In this document: piece after piece, positions 1-4,856 of the stretch | How positions within the stretch are numbered: the stretch's first letter is position 1 | Layout: each line of letters opens with the position of its first letter | Assembly (NCBI GenBank): GCA_018830745.1 | Contig: JAHJRU010000265.1 | Location: 1 to 5,255 of the forward strand | DNA from: Chloroflexota bacterium | GTDB taxonomy: Bacteria > Chloroflexota > Dehalococcoidia > Dehalococcoidales > JAHJRU01 | Direction of reading: 5' to 3' | Length of the DNA stretch: 5,255 bases | The notes under the pieces: generated by a model | What the model was told of the DNA's origin: nothing | Databases searched by the model: none | The model's input: only the letters and a program-made list of their open reading frames with translations | Made by a program: the position numbers and the translations under genes

Positions 1-435
1 AAGGACACTATCGTTGTAGTACTGGCGGGAAAAGCTTATCTTGTTCTCTGTCGAAGTCAACTCCTCCTGGAGAGCAAGGAAGTTCTGGTTGGCTTTCAAG
101 TCAGGGTAATTCTCAACCACAACCAGCAGTCGCGCCAGAGCGCTGCTGAGTTCACCCTCAGCTTCGGACTGGACACCAACACCAGTGCCGACTGCCTTCT
201 GGGCTAAGTTGCGGGCCTTGGTAACGGCTTCAAATGTCCCCCGCTCGTGCGTCATATAACCCTTGGCTGTTTCCACCAGGTTGGGAATAAGGTCGTGCCT
301 CCTCTTGAGCTGGACATCTATCTGCGCCCAGGCATTCTTCATCTGGTTGCGCATCTTGATGAGGCTGTTGTAGGTTCCTGCGAAAAAGAGGAGAACAATT
401 ACGACGATGCCAATAATAATATAGACTGCTGTCAT
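1..435 (-). CDS. lemA: LemA family protein (C-terminus beyond the window)
   Basis: The reading frame begins at ATG (435-433) behind GGAGG (complement of 442-446, 6-nt spacer) and stays open to the window edge, giving 145 residues of a family that usually has about 185-190. Residues 3-20 form one hydrophobic membrane segment followed by '[17 protein letters not shown]'. The family hallmarks are all present: [16 protein letters not shown] (40-55), VTKARN (71-76), [12 protein letters not shown] (108-119) and [19 protein letters not shown] (126-144). LemA proteins are membrane-anchored with a helical bundle on the far side of the membrane. Their biochemical role is poorly defined, although they often sit beside TPM-domain proteins or HtpX-type proteases. 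Here the gene follows a zinc-ribbon gene on the same strand after a 119-nt gap, so it is probably co-transcribed from the promoter at 1004-1032. Within the gap, CTGCAA-N17-TATAAG (minus strand) is only a weak candidate for a separate promoter. The family call is secure; the function is not. Confidence 0.95.
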   Translation of the reverse strand, partial: MTAVYIIIGIVVIVLLFFAGTYNSLIKMRNQMKNAWAQIDVQLKRRHDLIPNLVETAKGYMTHERGTFEAVTKARNLAQKAVGTGVGVQSEAEGELSSALARLLVVVENYPDLKANQNFLALQEELTSTENKISFSRQYYNDSVL

Positions 436-554
436 TTAAAACCTCCACAATAGCTTCTGTTTATGTAGCTTTCGGGAGGGGCTCTTATAACGGGCCCCTG
501 GACTCCTTGCAGATACGGGAATGCGCTATCCCGACTGCCCCTTCCTGGCCTGAC

Positions 555-974
555 TTAATCCCGCACTCTGAACACTTCTCCCAGGAAGCTGATGATACGT
601 CCTTGCGGGTCCGACTTCTCAGACGGCCTATCGGGTAGCTGTGTTATCAACTGGCCAACCTCACCACTGTCCAACCAAAGCCCATCTCCCCATGAGCAGG
701 CGTCAATAAGCACCGCAGGTTCATGACCAATTGTCACCTTTTTCATTTTCCGGCCGCAGATTGGGCAATCCCGCTTCTTCTCCACTGACTTGGCTTCAGG
801 TGAGGTGAGAATATTATCCAAAGATAGGCGGGTTCCTTCCAGTTGCATGGCCTCCAGCAAAAGCTCCAGTTCCTCAGCATCGAACCAGACCCCAGAGCAG
901 CTCACGCAATAATCAAGCTCAATCCTCTCATGCTCAACGACTATCATTAAACTGTTGCAGACGGGACATTTCAT
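555..974 (-). CDS. Double zf-TFIIB-type zinc-ribbon protein
   Basis: This is a 139-residue soluble protein with no signal peptide or membrane segment. It starts at ATG (974-972) behind GGAG (complement of 984-987, 9-nt spacer) and ends in TAA. Two related ribbons are visible. The first has C3-x2-C6, then C23-x2-C26, followed by SGVWFDAEELELLL. The second has C70-x2-C73, then C93, followed by DGLWLDSGEVGQLI. This 'C..C ... D.C..C.G.W.D..E' layout is that of the zf-TFIIB family of small bacterial zinc-ribbon proteins, whose biochemical role is mostly unknown. In the second ribbon the position matching the fourth Cys is Gly96 (CSWG against CVSC), so that site lacks one canonical ligand. From memory, a Gly or His at this place also occurs in relatives, so it may be a lineage feature rather than decay. 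The linker (44-68) and tail (111-139) are polar and not recognised. It is first in an apparent operon with lemA. Confidence 0.88.
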   Translation of the reverse strand: MKCPVCNSLMIVVEHERIELDYCVSCSGVWFDAEELELLLEAMQLEGTRLSLDNILTSPEAKSVEKKRDCPICGRKMKKVTIGHEPAVLIDACSWGDGLWLDSGEVGQLITQLPDRPSEKSDPQGRIISFLGEVFRVRD

Positions 975-1003
975 AGGGGCAATCTCCGAAAAGCGCTTGC
1001 TTC

Positions 1004-1032
1004 AGTGTAGATAAAGAATGGCGTCATGTCAA
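1004..1032 (-). promoter_or_regulatory. Sigma-70-type promoter for the zinc-ribbon/lemA unit
   Basis: On the minus strand a perfect -35 TTGACA (complement of 1027-1032) is followed by exactly 17 nt and a -10 TACACT (complement of 1004-1009, 4 of 6 matches to TATAAT). Transcription would start near 997, leaving a short leader of about 20-25 nt that contains the GGAG site of the zinc-ribbon gene. This is the best consensus promoter in the window. Confidence 0.75.
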
Positions 1033-1215
1033 GGGAAGCACCTGGGTTATTCGACATTTCTTAGCGTGGAAAAGGTGCTGGGGAGGGATGAAAAGCCGAA
1101 GGGCATATTGAGTCGTCAGCAGCACTGGGATAACTCTGTGCTGGACACTCTGGGTAGCCGACAAGCCCAAAAAAGCAGGCAGCTCTTCAGATAAGAAATA
1201 CAAGGACTACACAAT
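1033..1215. other. Intergenic stretch with no recognisable gene
   Basis: I see no convincing coding frame on either strand. The only short candidate, ATG at 1089 after GGGAGGG, stops after seven codons. One modest inverted repeat, CAGCAC (1120-1125) against GTGCTG (1138-1143), has a 12-nt loop and no T-run, so it does not look like a terminator. The stretch separates the divergent minus-strand unit from the regulatory sites beginning at 1216. Confidence 0.5.
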
Positions 1216-1246
1216 ATCTTCGTCCCATCTTCACGGTTTATTCACA
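1216..1246 (+). promoter_or_regulatory. Candidate OmpR-family operator: three 11-bp-phased TTC direct repeats
   Basis: TTCGTC (1219-1224), TTCACG (1230-1235) and TTCACA (1241-1246) begin exactly 11 bp apart, and the first two are each preceded by ATC (ATCTTC at 1216 and 1227). Direct repeats at 11-bp spacing are the classic site for OmpR/PhoB-family dimers, as in the Bacillus PhoP box TT(A/C/T)ACA-N5-TT(A/C/T)ACA. The last unit lies 9 nt before an extended -10 and so covers the -35 position, the arrangement expected for activator-dependent promoters. The OmpR-type regulator encoded at 2268 is the obvious candidate to bind it; that link is inference. Confidence 0.55.
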
Positions 1247-1252
1247 TCTTTT

Positions 1253-1261
1253 TGCTATGCT
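1253..1261 (+). promoter_or_regulatory. Extended -10 of the Met-rich protein promoter (candidate)
   Basis: TGC-TATGCT gives a TGn extension plus a 4/6 match to TATAAT, with no good -35 at 17 nt; the phased TTC repeats occupy that area instead. Transcription would start near 1268, right before the strong Shine-Dalgarno at 1270-1278 and about 85 nt before the start codon of the secreted protein. Confidence 0.4.
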
Positions 1262-1286
1262 GATAAGTGAAAGGAGGTACCTAGCT

Positions 1287-1316
1287 TTGAAATTGAATTA
1301 TGATTGCAGGGCTTGA
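1287..1316 (+). CDS. Possible 9-codon leader peptide (TTG start)
   Basis: AAAGGAGGT (1270-1278) is a full-length match to the anti-Shine-Dalgarno, stronger than that of any other gene in the window, yet no long frame follows it. At an ideal 8-nt spacing is TTG, opening a frame that would read MKLNYDCRA and then TGA (1314-1316), 36 nt before the secreted protein's ATG. It could be a translated leader influencing downstream expression, or the purine-rich run could merely protect the mRNA 5' end. An overlapping ATG frame (1300-1329) sits 21 nt from the site, too far to use it well. The peptide itself resembles nothing I recognise. Confidence 0.2.
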   Translation: MKLNYDCRA

Positions 1317-1352
1317 ACAAACTAAATAAGGCAGAATTAAGGAGGAATGGTA

Positions 1353-2156
1353 ATGAAAAAAATTAGATTGATAGGACTCGCTTTTGTGACCCTGGTACTG
1401 TTGGTAGTTGGCGCAGCCGCGCCAGCGCTGGCGCACTCCGGTGACAGCGACACTGCCAACTACAGTGGTGCGTATATTGACGGCCCCACCCTGGTCAGGG
1501 TAGCCGAAGCCCTGGGGTTGACCCCCGAAGAGCTGAATACAGACCTGCAGACTGGTGAAACCCTGGCTGAGATAGCCCGGGATCAGAACGTGCCAGAAGA
1601 TACGGTGATAGCGGCCATCATCGCTCCCTATGCCGAACAACTTAAACTGCAGGTGCGATACGGCTATCTTACCCAGGAGCAGGCTGATGCACTTCTCGAA
1701 ACTGCCCGCGAACATGCCAGTTCCTTGCTGGAGCAGAACCTGTCCAGCACAGGAGAAAATGCCGACTGGTGGCAGGAGATGGAAGGCTACTGTGGCAGCA
1801 CGATGGGTAACTACGGTGATTCCACTGGCTACGGAGGTATGATGGGTGGTGGCATGATGGGTAACTACGGTGGTGGCTACGGCGGCATGATGGGTGGTGG
1901 CATGATGGGAGGCCAGTATGGCCAGGGATACGGCTCTGGTGGTATGGTGGGGCCTGGCTACGATTACAACGACAGCACCACGGGCTGGAGCGCCCCCATC
2001 CCTAATGCTAACCGCAGCGCGTCTAATGGCTGGAACAGCATTTTCAGCCGGTTCTGGAACGGCCTTACCGGTCAGGGCAATGGCACGATGGGTGGTGGTG
2101 TGATGGGTGGCGGTTTTGGCGGCGGTTTTGGCGGTGGCATGATGGGCGGCCGGTGA
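1353..2156 (+). CDS. Secreted Gly/Met-rich protein with N-terminal helical domain
   Basis: This 267-residue protein starts at the second of two nearby ATGs. The first (1347) is only 1 nt from AAGGAGG (1339-1345), while 1353 has a 7-nt spacer and yields a textbook signal peptide: MKK, a hydrophobic core at 6-23, and AxA cleavage at APALA27|HSG. Residues 47-130 are helical and of a kind seen in exported proteins ('LGLTPEELNTDLQTGETLAEIA', then 'YGYLTQEQADALLETAREHASSLLEQ'); no catalytic motif is visible. Residues 143-267 form a low-complexity Gly/Tyr/Met tail with 15 methionines, eight of them as MM pairs in GGMMGGGMMG blocks (163-185) and another pair at 263-264. It has one Cys (147) and no His. 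Met clusters of this kind bind Cu(I)/Ag(I) in other periplasmic proteins, and Met-rich exported proteins can also act as scavengers of oxidants. Either role would be inference here. A terminator follows, and phased operator-like repeats precede it. Confidence 0.85.
   Translation: MKKIRLIGLAFVTLVLLVVGAAAPALAHSGDSDTANYSGAYIDGPTLVRVAEALGLTPEELNTDLQTGETLAEIARDQNVPEDTVIAAIIAPYAEQLKLQVRYGYLTQEQADALLETAREHASSLLEQNLSSTGENADWWQEMEGYCGSTMGNYGDSTGYGGMMGGGMMGNYGGGYGGMMGGGMMGGQYGQGYGSGGMVGPGYDYNDSTTGWSAPIPNANRSASNGWNSIFSRFWNGLTGQGNGTMGGGVMGGGFGGGFGGGMMGGR
1827..1909 (+). repeat. 48-bp-period tandem repeat encoding the GGMMGGGMMG blocks
   Basis: A 35-nt unit at 1827-1861 recurs at 1875-1909 with only two differences (A/C at 1835 versus 1883, and T/C three bases further on), both silent. 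Each copy encodes GYGGMMGGGMMG, with an NYGG linker between them. A looser third version lies near 2083-2150. The near-identity of DNA, including third positions, indicates recent duplication inside the gene rather than purely protein-level convergence. Confidence 0.85.
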
Positions 2157-2183
2157 CCCCTGAAAAGCAACCATTTTAAACTC

Positions 2184-2219
2184 CCAGGCGGCGAAAAGCT
2201 TTTCGCCGCCTGGCTTTTT
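2184..2219 (+). terminator. Rho-independent terminator after the Met-rich protein gene
   Basis: A perfect 30-nt palindrome (2184-2213) has arms CCAGGCGGCGAAAAG and CTTTTCGCCGCCTGG and is followed by CTTTTTG. It forms a GC-rich stem of up to 13-15 bp, with a T-run on the plus-strand side. It lies 27 nt after the stop codon and separates this gene from the two-component operon, so any co-transcription would need readthrough. Confidence 0.92.
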
Positions 2220-2246
2220 GCAGAAACTACCCTATTCTTGTATCCT

Positions 2247-2252
2247 TATAAT
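2247..2252 (+). promoter_or_regulatory. Possible -10 box for the two-component operon
   Basis: A perfect TATAAT follows the terminator, but no -35 is seen at 16-18 nt (AAACTA at 17), and the implied start near 2259 would remove the AGAAGG ribosome site (2254-2259). It may therefore be a weak, activator-dependent or fortuitous box. The alternative is readthrough transcription from the upstream promoter. Confidence 0.3.
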
Positions 2253-2267
2253 CAGAAGGCTAAAGAA

Positions 2268-2975
2268 ATGTCCAAAGGCAAAATCCTGGTCGTAGACGAC
2301 GAACCGAAGATAGTGAACACGGTGCGCGCCTATCTTGAGCGTGAAGGATACCAGGTGCTGGAAGCCGATGACGGGCGGCAGGCGCTGGAAATATTCCGGC
2401 AGGAGCCGCCAGACCTGATTGTCCTTGACCTCATGCTCCCCGAGATTGATGGACTGGAAGTATGCCGCCAGATACGCCGCTCCTCTGATGTCCCCATCAT
2501 CATGCTTACCGCCCGTCAGGAAGATGCCGACAAACTGATCGGACTGGAGCTTGGTGCTGATGACTATGTTACCAAGCCCTTCAGCCCCAGAGAGCTTGTT
2601 GCCAGAGTTCGGGTGGTGCTACGCCGCGCCCGACCGACACCAGTCCCAGCGACCCCGTCCCGTCTTGCTCTGGGCGACCTGTTGCTTGATGAGGAACGTT
2701 TTGAAGCCACCTGTCACGGCCAACTCCTTTCGCTCACCGTCACAGAGTTCCGTCTTCTGGCAGCCCTGGCCAAAAATCCGGGGCGTGTCCTATCGCGAGC
2801 ACAATTGCTTGATATTCTGGGAGAAAGCTACGAGGGGTATGAACGCACTATTGACGCCCATGTCAAAAATCTGCGGCGCAAACTGGCCGCAGCCGGCCCA
2901 GGAGGGGGTTGTAACATCGCCACCGTTCATGGAGTAGGATATAAGCTTCAGGAGACGCACTATGCCCAGGACTAA
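2268..2975 (+). CDS. OmpR-family response regulator
   Basis: This 235-residue protein has a receiver domain (about 4-120) and an OmpR-type winged-helix DNA-binding domain (about 133-229). The receiver shows the acidic pair D10/D11, phospho-acceptor D54 in VLDLMLP, switch T81 in MLTAR, and K103 in TKPF, so every catalytic residue is present. The effector domain shows LSLTVTEFRLLAAL, GRVLSRAQLLDILG, RTIDAHVKNLRRKL and TVHGVGYKL, all typical. I chose ATG 2268, which has AGAAGG 8 nt upstream and gives the normal MSKGKILVVDDE start. An in-frame TTG at 2238 would add ten residues of no family similarity. The partner kinase overlaps its last 14 nt, so the two are translationally coupled. It is expected to bind phased direct repeats such as those at 1216-1246. 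The family and partner are certain; the regulon is inferred. Confidence 0.96.
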   Translation: MSKGKILVVDDEPKIVNTVRAYLEREGYQVLEADDGRQALEIFRQEPPDLIVLDLMLPEIDGLEVCRQIRRSSDVPIIMLTARQEDADKLIGLELGADDYVTKPFSPRELVARVRVVLRRARPTPVPATPSRLALGDLLLDEERFEATCHGQLLSLTVTEFRLLAALAKNPGRVLSRAQLLDILGESYEGYERTIDAHVKNLRRKLAAAGPGGGCNIATVHGVGYKLQETHYAQD

Positions 2976-4101
2976 AGCGCTCAATCGGCTCTCGGTGAGG
3001 CTTACCGCTGCCTTCCTTCTGGCAGCAACAATAGGTGTGGCTCTCGTAGCCGTGTTTGCCTACCGCGTTGCTTCCAGCGATTTTACGGTTTTCATGGGCC
3101 ACGTGGAAGCTATGCAGCGTATGATGGGGGGAATGATGGGCGGTGCCGTCAATGAGGCAGCGCTGGAATTCATTAGCAACCTGAGGCAGACGCTCTGGGT
3201 CGTCGGTCTTCTCGGCGTAGCTTTGGCCCTGCTTCTCGGCTGGCTGTTCACCCGGCAAATTGTGGCGCCGTTAGGAGAGGTCGCCACAGCCGCGCGCCGG
3301 GTCGCCAAAGGCGATCTTGGACAGAGGGTGAAGGTACACGGTTCCTACGAACTTGTAGAGCTAGGTGAGTCTTTCAACACCATGGCGGAAACCCTGAGCC
3401 ATGACCGGGAACTGCGGCAGGACATGGTGGCTGACATTGCCCACGAACTGCGCACGCCGCTGTCTGTGCTACAGGCAAATATAGAAGCCATGCAGGACGG
3501 CGTTCTTGAGGCTAACGCTGAGAACCTTGCTTCGCTTCATCAAGAGACCTCGATGCTGGCGCGGTTGATAGATGACCTGCACACCCTGTCGCTGGTTGAA
3601 AGCGGGCAGATAGAATTTCACCCTAGAGCCACCGACTTGAAAAAGCTGTCTTCACGGGTCATAGAGGGAATGCGGACTCAGTTTGCCTCTAAAAATGTCG
3701 ACCTGGCGCTGGAGACACCGGATAGCCCGGCTCCGGTGCTCATCGACCCCGACCGCATTGAGCAGGCCATGCGTAATCTTCTGAGCAATGCCTACCGCTA
3801 CACGCCGGAGGGCGGCCGTATAACGCTGAAATTGGTCACGGATGGCGAAGATGTGGTTGCTTCAGTGACTGATAACGGGGCGGGCATTCCACCTGAGGAT
3901 TTGCCTCGTGTTTTTGAGCGCTTCTATCGGGTTGACCGGTCTCGAACGCGGCGTACCGGAGGCTCAGGCCTTGGTCTCGCTATTGTCAAGCAGCTTGTGG
4001 AAGCTCAGGGAGGACGTGTCTGGGCGACCAGCCAGGCTGGGAAAGGCAGCACATTCTTCTTTCGTCTGCCAATCATCTCTTCACAAGAAGAAAATGACTA
4101 G
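2962..4101 (+). CDS. Sensor histidine kinase with Met-rich extracytoplasmic loop
   Basis: This 379-residue membrane kinase starts at ATG 2962, 7 nt after AGGAG (2950-2954), overlapping the regulator gene by 14 nt. The order of parts is TM1 (about 12-36), a short outside loop (about 37-76), TM2 (about 77-97), HAMP (about 98-150), a dimerisation domain with phospho-acceptor H161 in ADIAHELRTP, and an ATPase domain. The ATPase domain has an N box (N272/N276 in NLLSNAYRYTP), G1 DNGAGI (304-309), an F box ERFYR, and G2 GGSGLGLAI (333-341). All catalytic elements are intact. The loop contains M45, H47, M51, M54, M55, M58 and M59 (MQRMMGGMMGGA), a cluster unlike an ordinary sensor loop and matching the repeats of the exported protein encoded upstream. 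Cu(I)/Ag(I) or methionine oxidation are plausible inputs; neither is shown by the sequence. The SHOCT gene follows after 18 nt. Confidence 0.96.
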   Translation: MPRTKALNRLSVRLTAAFLLAATIGVALVAVFAYRVASSDFTVFMGHVEAMQRMMGGMMGGAVNEAALEFISNLRQTLWVVGLLGVALALLLGWLFTRQIVAPLGEVATAARRVAKGDLGQRVKVHGSYELVELGESFNTMAETLSHDRELRQDMVADIAHELRTPLSVLQANIEAMQDGVLEANAENLASLHQETSMLARLIDDLHTLSLVESGQIEFHPRATDLKKLSSRVIEGMRTQFASKNVDLALETPDSPAPVLIDPDRIEQAMRNLLSNAYRYTPEGGRITLKLVTDGEDVVASVTDNGAGIPPEDLPRVFERFYRVDRSRTRRTGGSGLGLAIVKQLVEAQGGRVWATSQAGKGSTFFFRLPIISSQEEND

Positions 4102-4119
4102 GTAAGGAGTAATAATACT

Positions 4120-4314
4120 ATGATGTTTTTCGGCGGCTGGATGTGGTTACTCTGGATAGTGATTATCGGCCTGATTGTATGGGGTGTCGTTGCGTTTACC
4201 CGGCGAGGAGAATCCACCACGAAACGCGGCTCTCTGGAGATTGCTAAAGAGCGCTACGCCAGGGGCGAGATAAATAAGGAAGAATTCGAACAGATCAAGA
4301 AAGACATATTGTAA
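4120..4314 (+). CDS. Small membrane-anchored SHOCT-domain protein
   Basis: This 64-residue protein begins at ATG 4120 (a second ATG follows directly), with AAGGAG at 4104-4109 and a 10-nt spacer. Residues 7-27 are a single Trp-rich membrane segment. A basic stretch (TRRGESTTKRG) follows, then the C-terminal SHOCT motif 'LEIAKERYARGEINKEEFEQIKKDIL' (39-64), which matches the family pattern of a short amphipathic helix pair ending the protein. SHOCT domains are common at the ends of small bacterial membrane proteins and are thought to mediate oligomerisation or protein contacts; no enzymatic function is known. It is 18 nt behind the kinase and most likely the third gene of that operon, perhaps an accessory at the same membrane. 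No terminator is visible between it and the BlaI-type gene. Confidence 0.9.
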   Translation: MMFFGGWMWLLWIVIIGLIVWGVVAFTRRGESTTKRGSLEIAKERYARGEINKEEFEQIKKDIL

Positions 4315-4335
4315 TACTCTCGATACAATTTAAGC

Positions 4336-4364
4336 TTGCACAGTCCGACAGAATCTGCTACTAT
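4336..4364 (+). promoter_or_regulatory. Candidate promoter for the BlaI/M56 pair
   Basis: TTGCAC (4336-4341) and TACTAT (4359-4364) are exactly 17 nt apart, with modest matches to -35 and -10. The -10 lies inside the left arm of the dyad at 4358-4374, the right place for a repressor to block polymerase. TATAAC (4381-4386) and TATTAT (4387-4392) are alternative -10 boxes, but lack good -35 partners. Confidence 0.4.
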
Positions 4365-4374
4365 CACATAGTAG
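4358..4374. promoter_or_regulatory. BlaI/CopY-type operator dyad (primary)
   Basis: CTACTAT-CAC-ATAGTAG is a perfect 7-bp inverted repeat around 3 nt. Its TACTA...TAGTA arms resemble the MecI/BlaI boxes (TACTACATATGTAGTA) bound by this repressor family. It lies upstream of the BlaI-family gene and over its likely -10, implying autorepression. Confidence 0.7.
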
Positions 4375-4388
4375 TTACACTATAACTA
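4372..4388. promoter_or_regulatory. Second, overlapping inverted repeat in the operator region
   Basis: TAGTTA (4372-4377) and TAACTA (4383-4388) form a perfect 6-bp inverted repeat around 5 nt. It shares three bases with the first dyad, and its centre is about 14 bp downstream. It could hold a second repressor dimer, or be chance in an AT-rich stretch. Confidence 0.35.
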
Positions 4389-4463
4389 TTATTCGGCAGG
4401 ATGTTTGGAATCATGTCGGCAGGCAAAAAAGACAAGGTCTGGACCGGGGGAAAGGCTGACAGC

Positions 4464-4856
4464 ATGTTAAAGAACCTGCTGGGCAGCCTGGAACTGGAAA
4501 TCATGAAGGTCATGTGGGGGGTGGGTGAGGCCACTGTCCAGCAGGTAACTGACGCTATCAAGCGAAGACGGCTGATTGCCTATACCACTGTGATGACGGT
4601 TATGGTGCACCTTGTAGACAAAGGGCTACTAACCCGCACTAAGCAGGGCAAGAAATATTCCTATCTGGTGGCTAAAAGCCGTCAGGAGTTTTTACACGAG
4701 GCCGCCAGGAGTAGGGTGCAAAACATGATCGATGACCTTGGGGACCTGGCTGTCGCGGGATTCCTCGGCGAGATAAGCAAGATTGAACCTGATAGGCTGG
4801 AGCAGCTTAGAGGCTTGTTTCAGGAGATTGGTACTGGCGACAATGCATCCGAATAG
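4464..4856 (+). CDS. BlaI/MecI/CopY-family transcriptional repressor
   Basis: From ATG 4464 the product has 130 residues, the usual size (about 120-145). The winged helix covers about 6-69: 'LGSLELEIMKVMWG', 'ATVQQVTDAI', 'AYTTVMTVMVHLVDKGLLTR' and 'QGKKYSYLV' follow the family pattern closely. The C-terminal helices (72-122) would be the dimerisation arm. Staphylococcal BlaI/MecI are inactivated by cleavage at Asn101-Phe102; the aligned position here is Gly99-Phe100 in VAGFLGE, so a comparable cut is possible. I chose 4464 because GGGGGAAAGG ends 8 nt before it and it places the helix domain at the family's normal distance. In-frame ATGs at 4401 and 4413 would add 21 or 17 unconserved residues and have poorly spaced ribosome sites. 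The upstream dyads are likely its operators, and the overlapping M56 peptidase its signalling partner. Its true regulon (lactam, copper or other) cannot be read from here. Confidence 0.9.
   Translation: MLKNLLGSLELEIMKVMWGVGEATVQQVTDAIKRRRLIAYTTVMTVMVHLVDKGLLTRTKQGKKYSYLVAKSRQEFLHEAARSRVQNMIDDLGDLAVAGFLGEISKIEPDRLEQLRGLFQEIGTGDNASE

Noticed and set aside
477..533. Small hairpins between the zinc-ribbon gene and lemA (AGGGGC/GCCCCT at 477-499; CGGGA/TCCCG at 516-533)
   Set aside because: The stems are only 5-6 bp with no T-run in either direction, too weak to call a terminator or structured RNA.
1120..1143. CAGCAC...GTGCTG inverted repeat in the intergenic region
   Set aside because: It is a 6-bp stem with a 12-nt loop and no T-run or promoter nearby; it could easily be chance.
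1347..1352. Upstream ATG as start of the secreted protein (adds Met-Val)
   Set aside because: The Shine-Dalgarno ends only 1 nt before it. The ATG at 1353 has a 7-nt spacer and gives a normal MKK signal peptide.
1281..2174. Long open frame on the minus strand (297 codons) with His/Thr-rich repeats
   Set aside because: It is antisense to the Met-rich gene. Its HHTTHH runs are simply the reverse complement of Gly/Met codons, and the plus-strand frame has a signal peptide, a ribosome site and a terminator.
2238..2267. TTG start extending the response regulator by ten residues
   Set aside because: The extension has no receiver-domain similarity and no ribosome site, whereas ATG 2268 has AGAAGG at 8 nt and gives the usual family start.
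4401..4463. Longer BlaI-type protein starting at ATG 4401 or 4413
   Set aside because: AGG touches ATG 4401 directly, ATG 4413 has only a weak site, and the added residues are not like the family. It is not excluded, since a leaderless transcript could use 4401.
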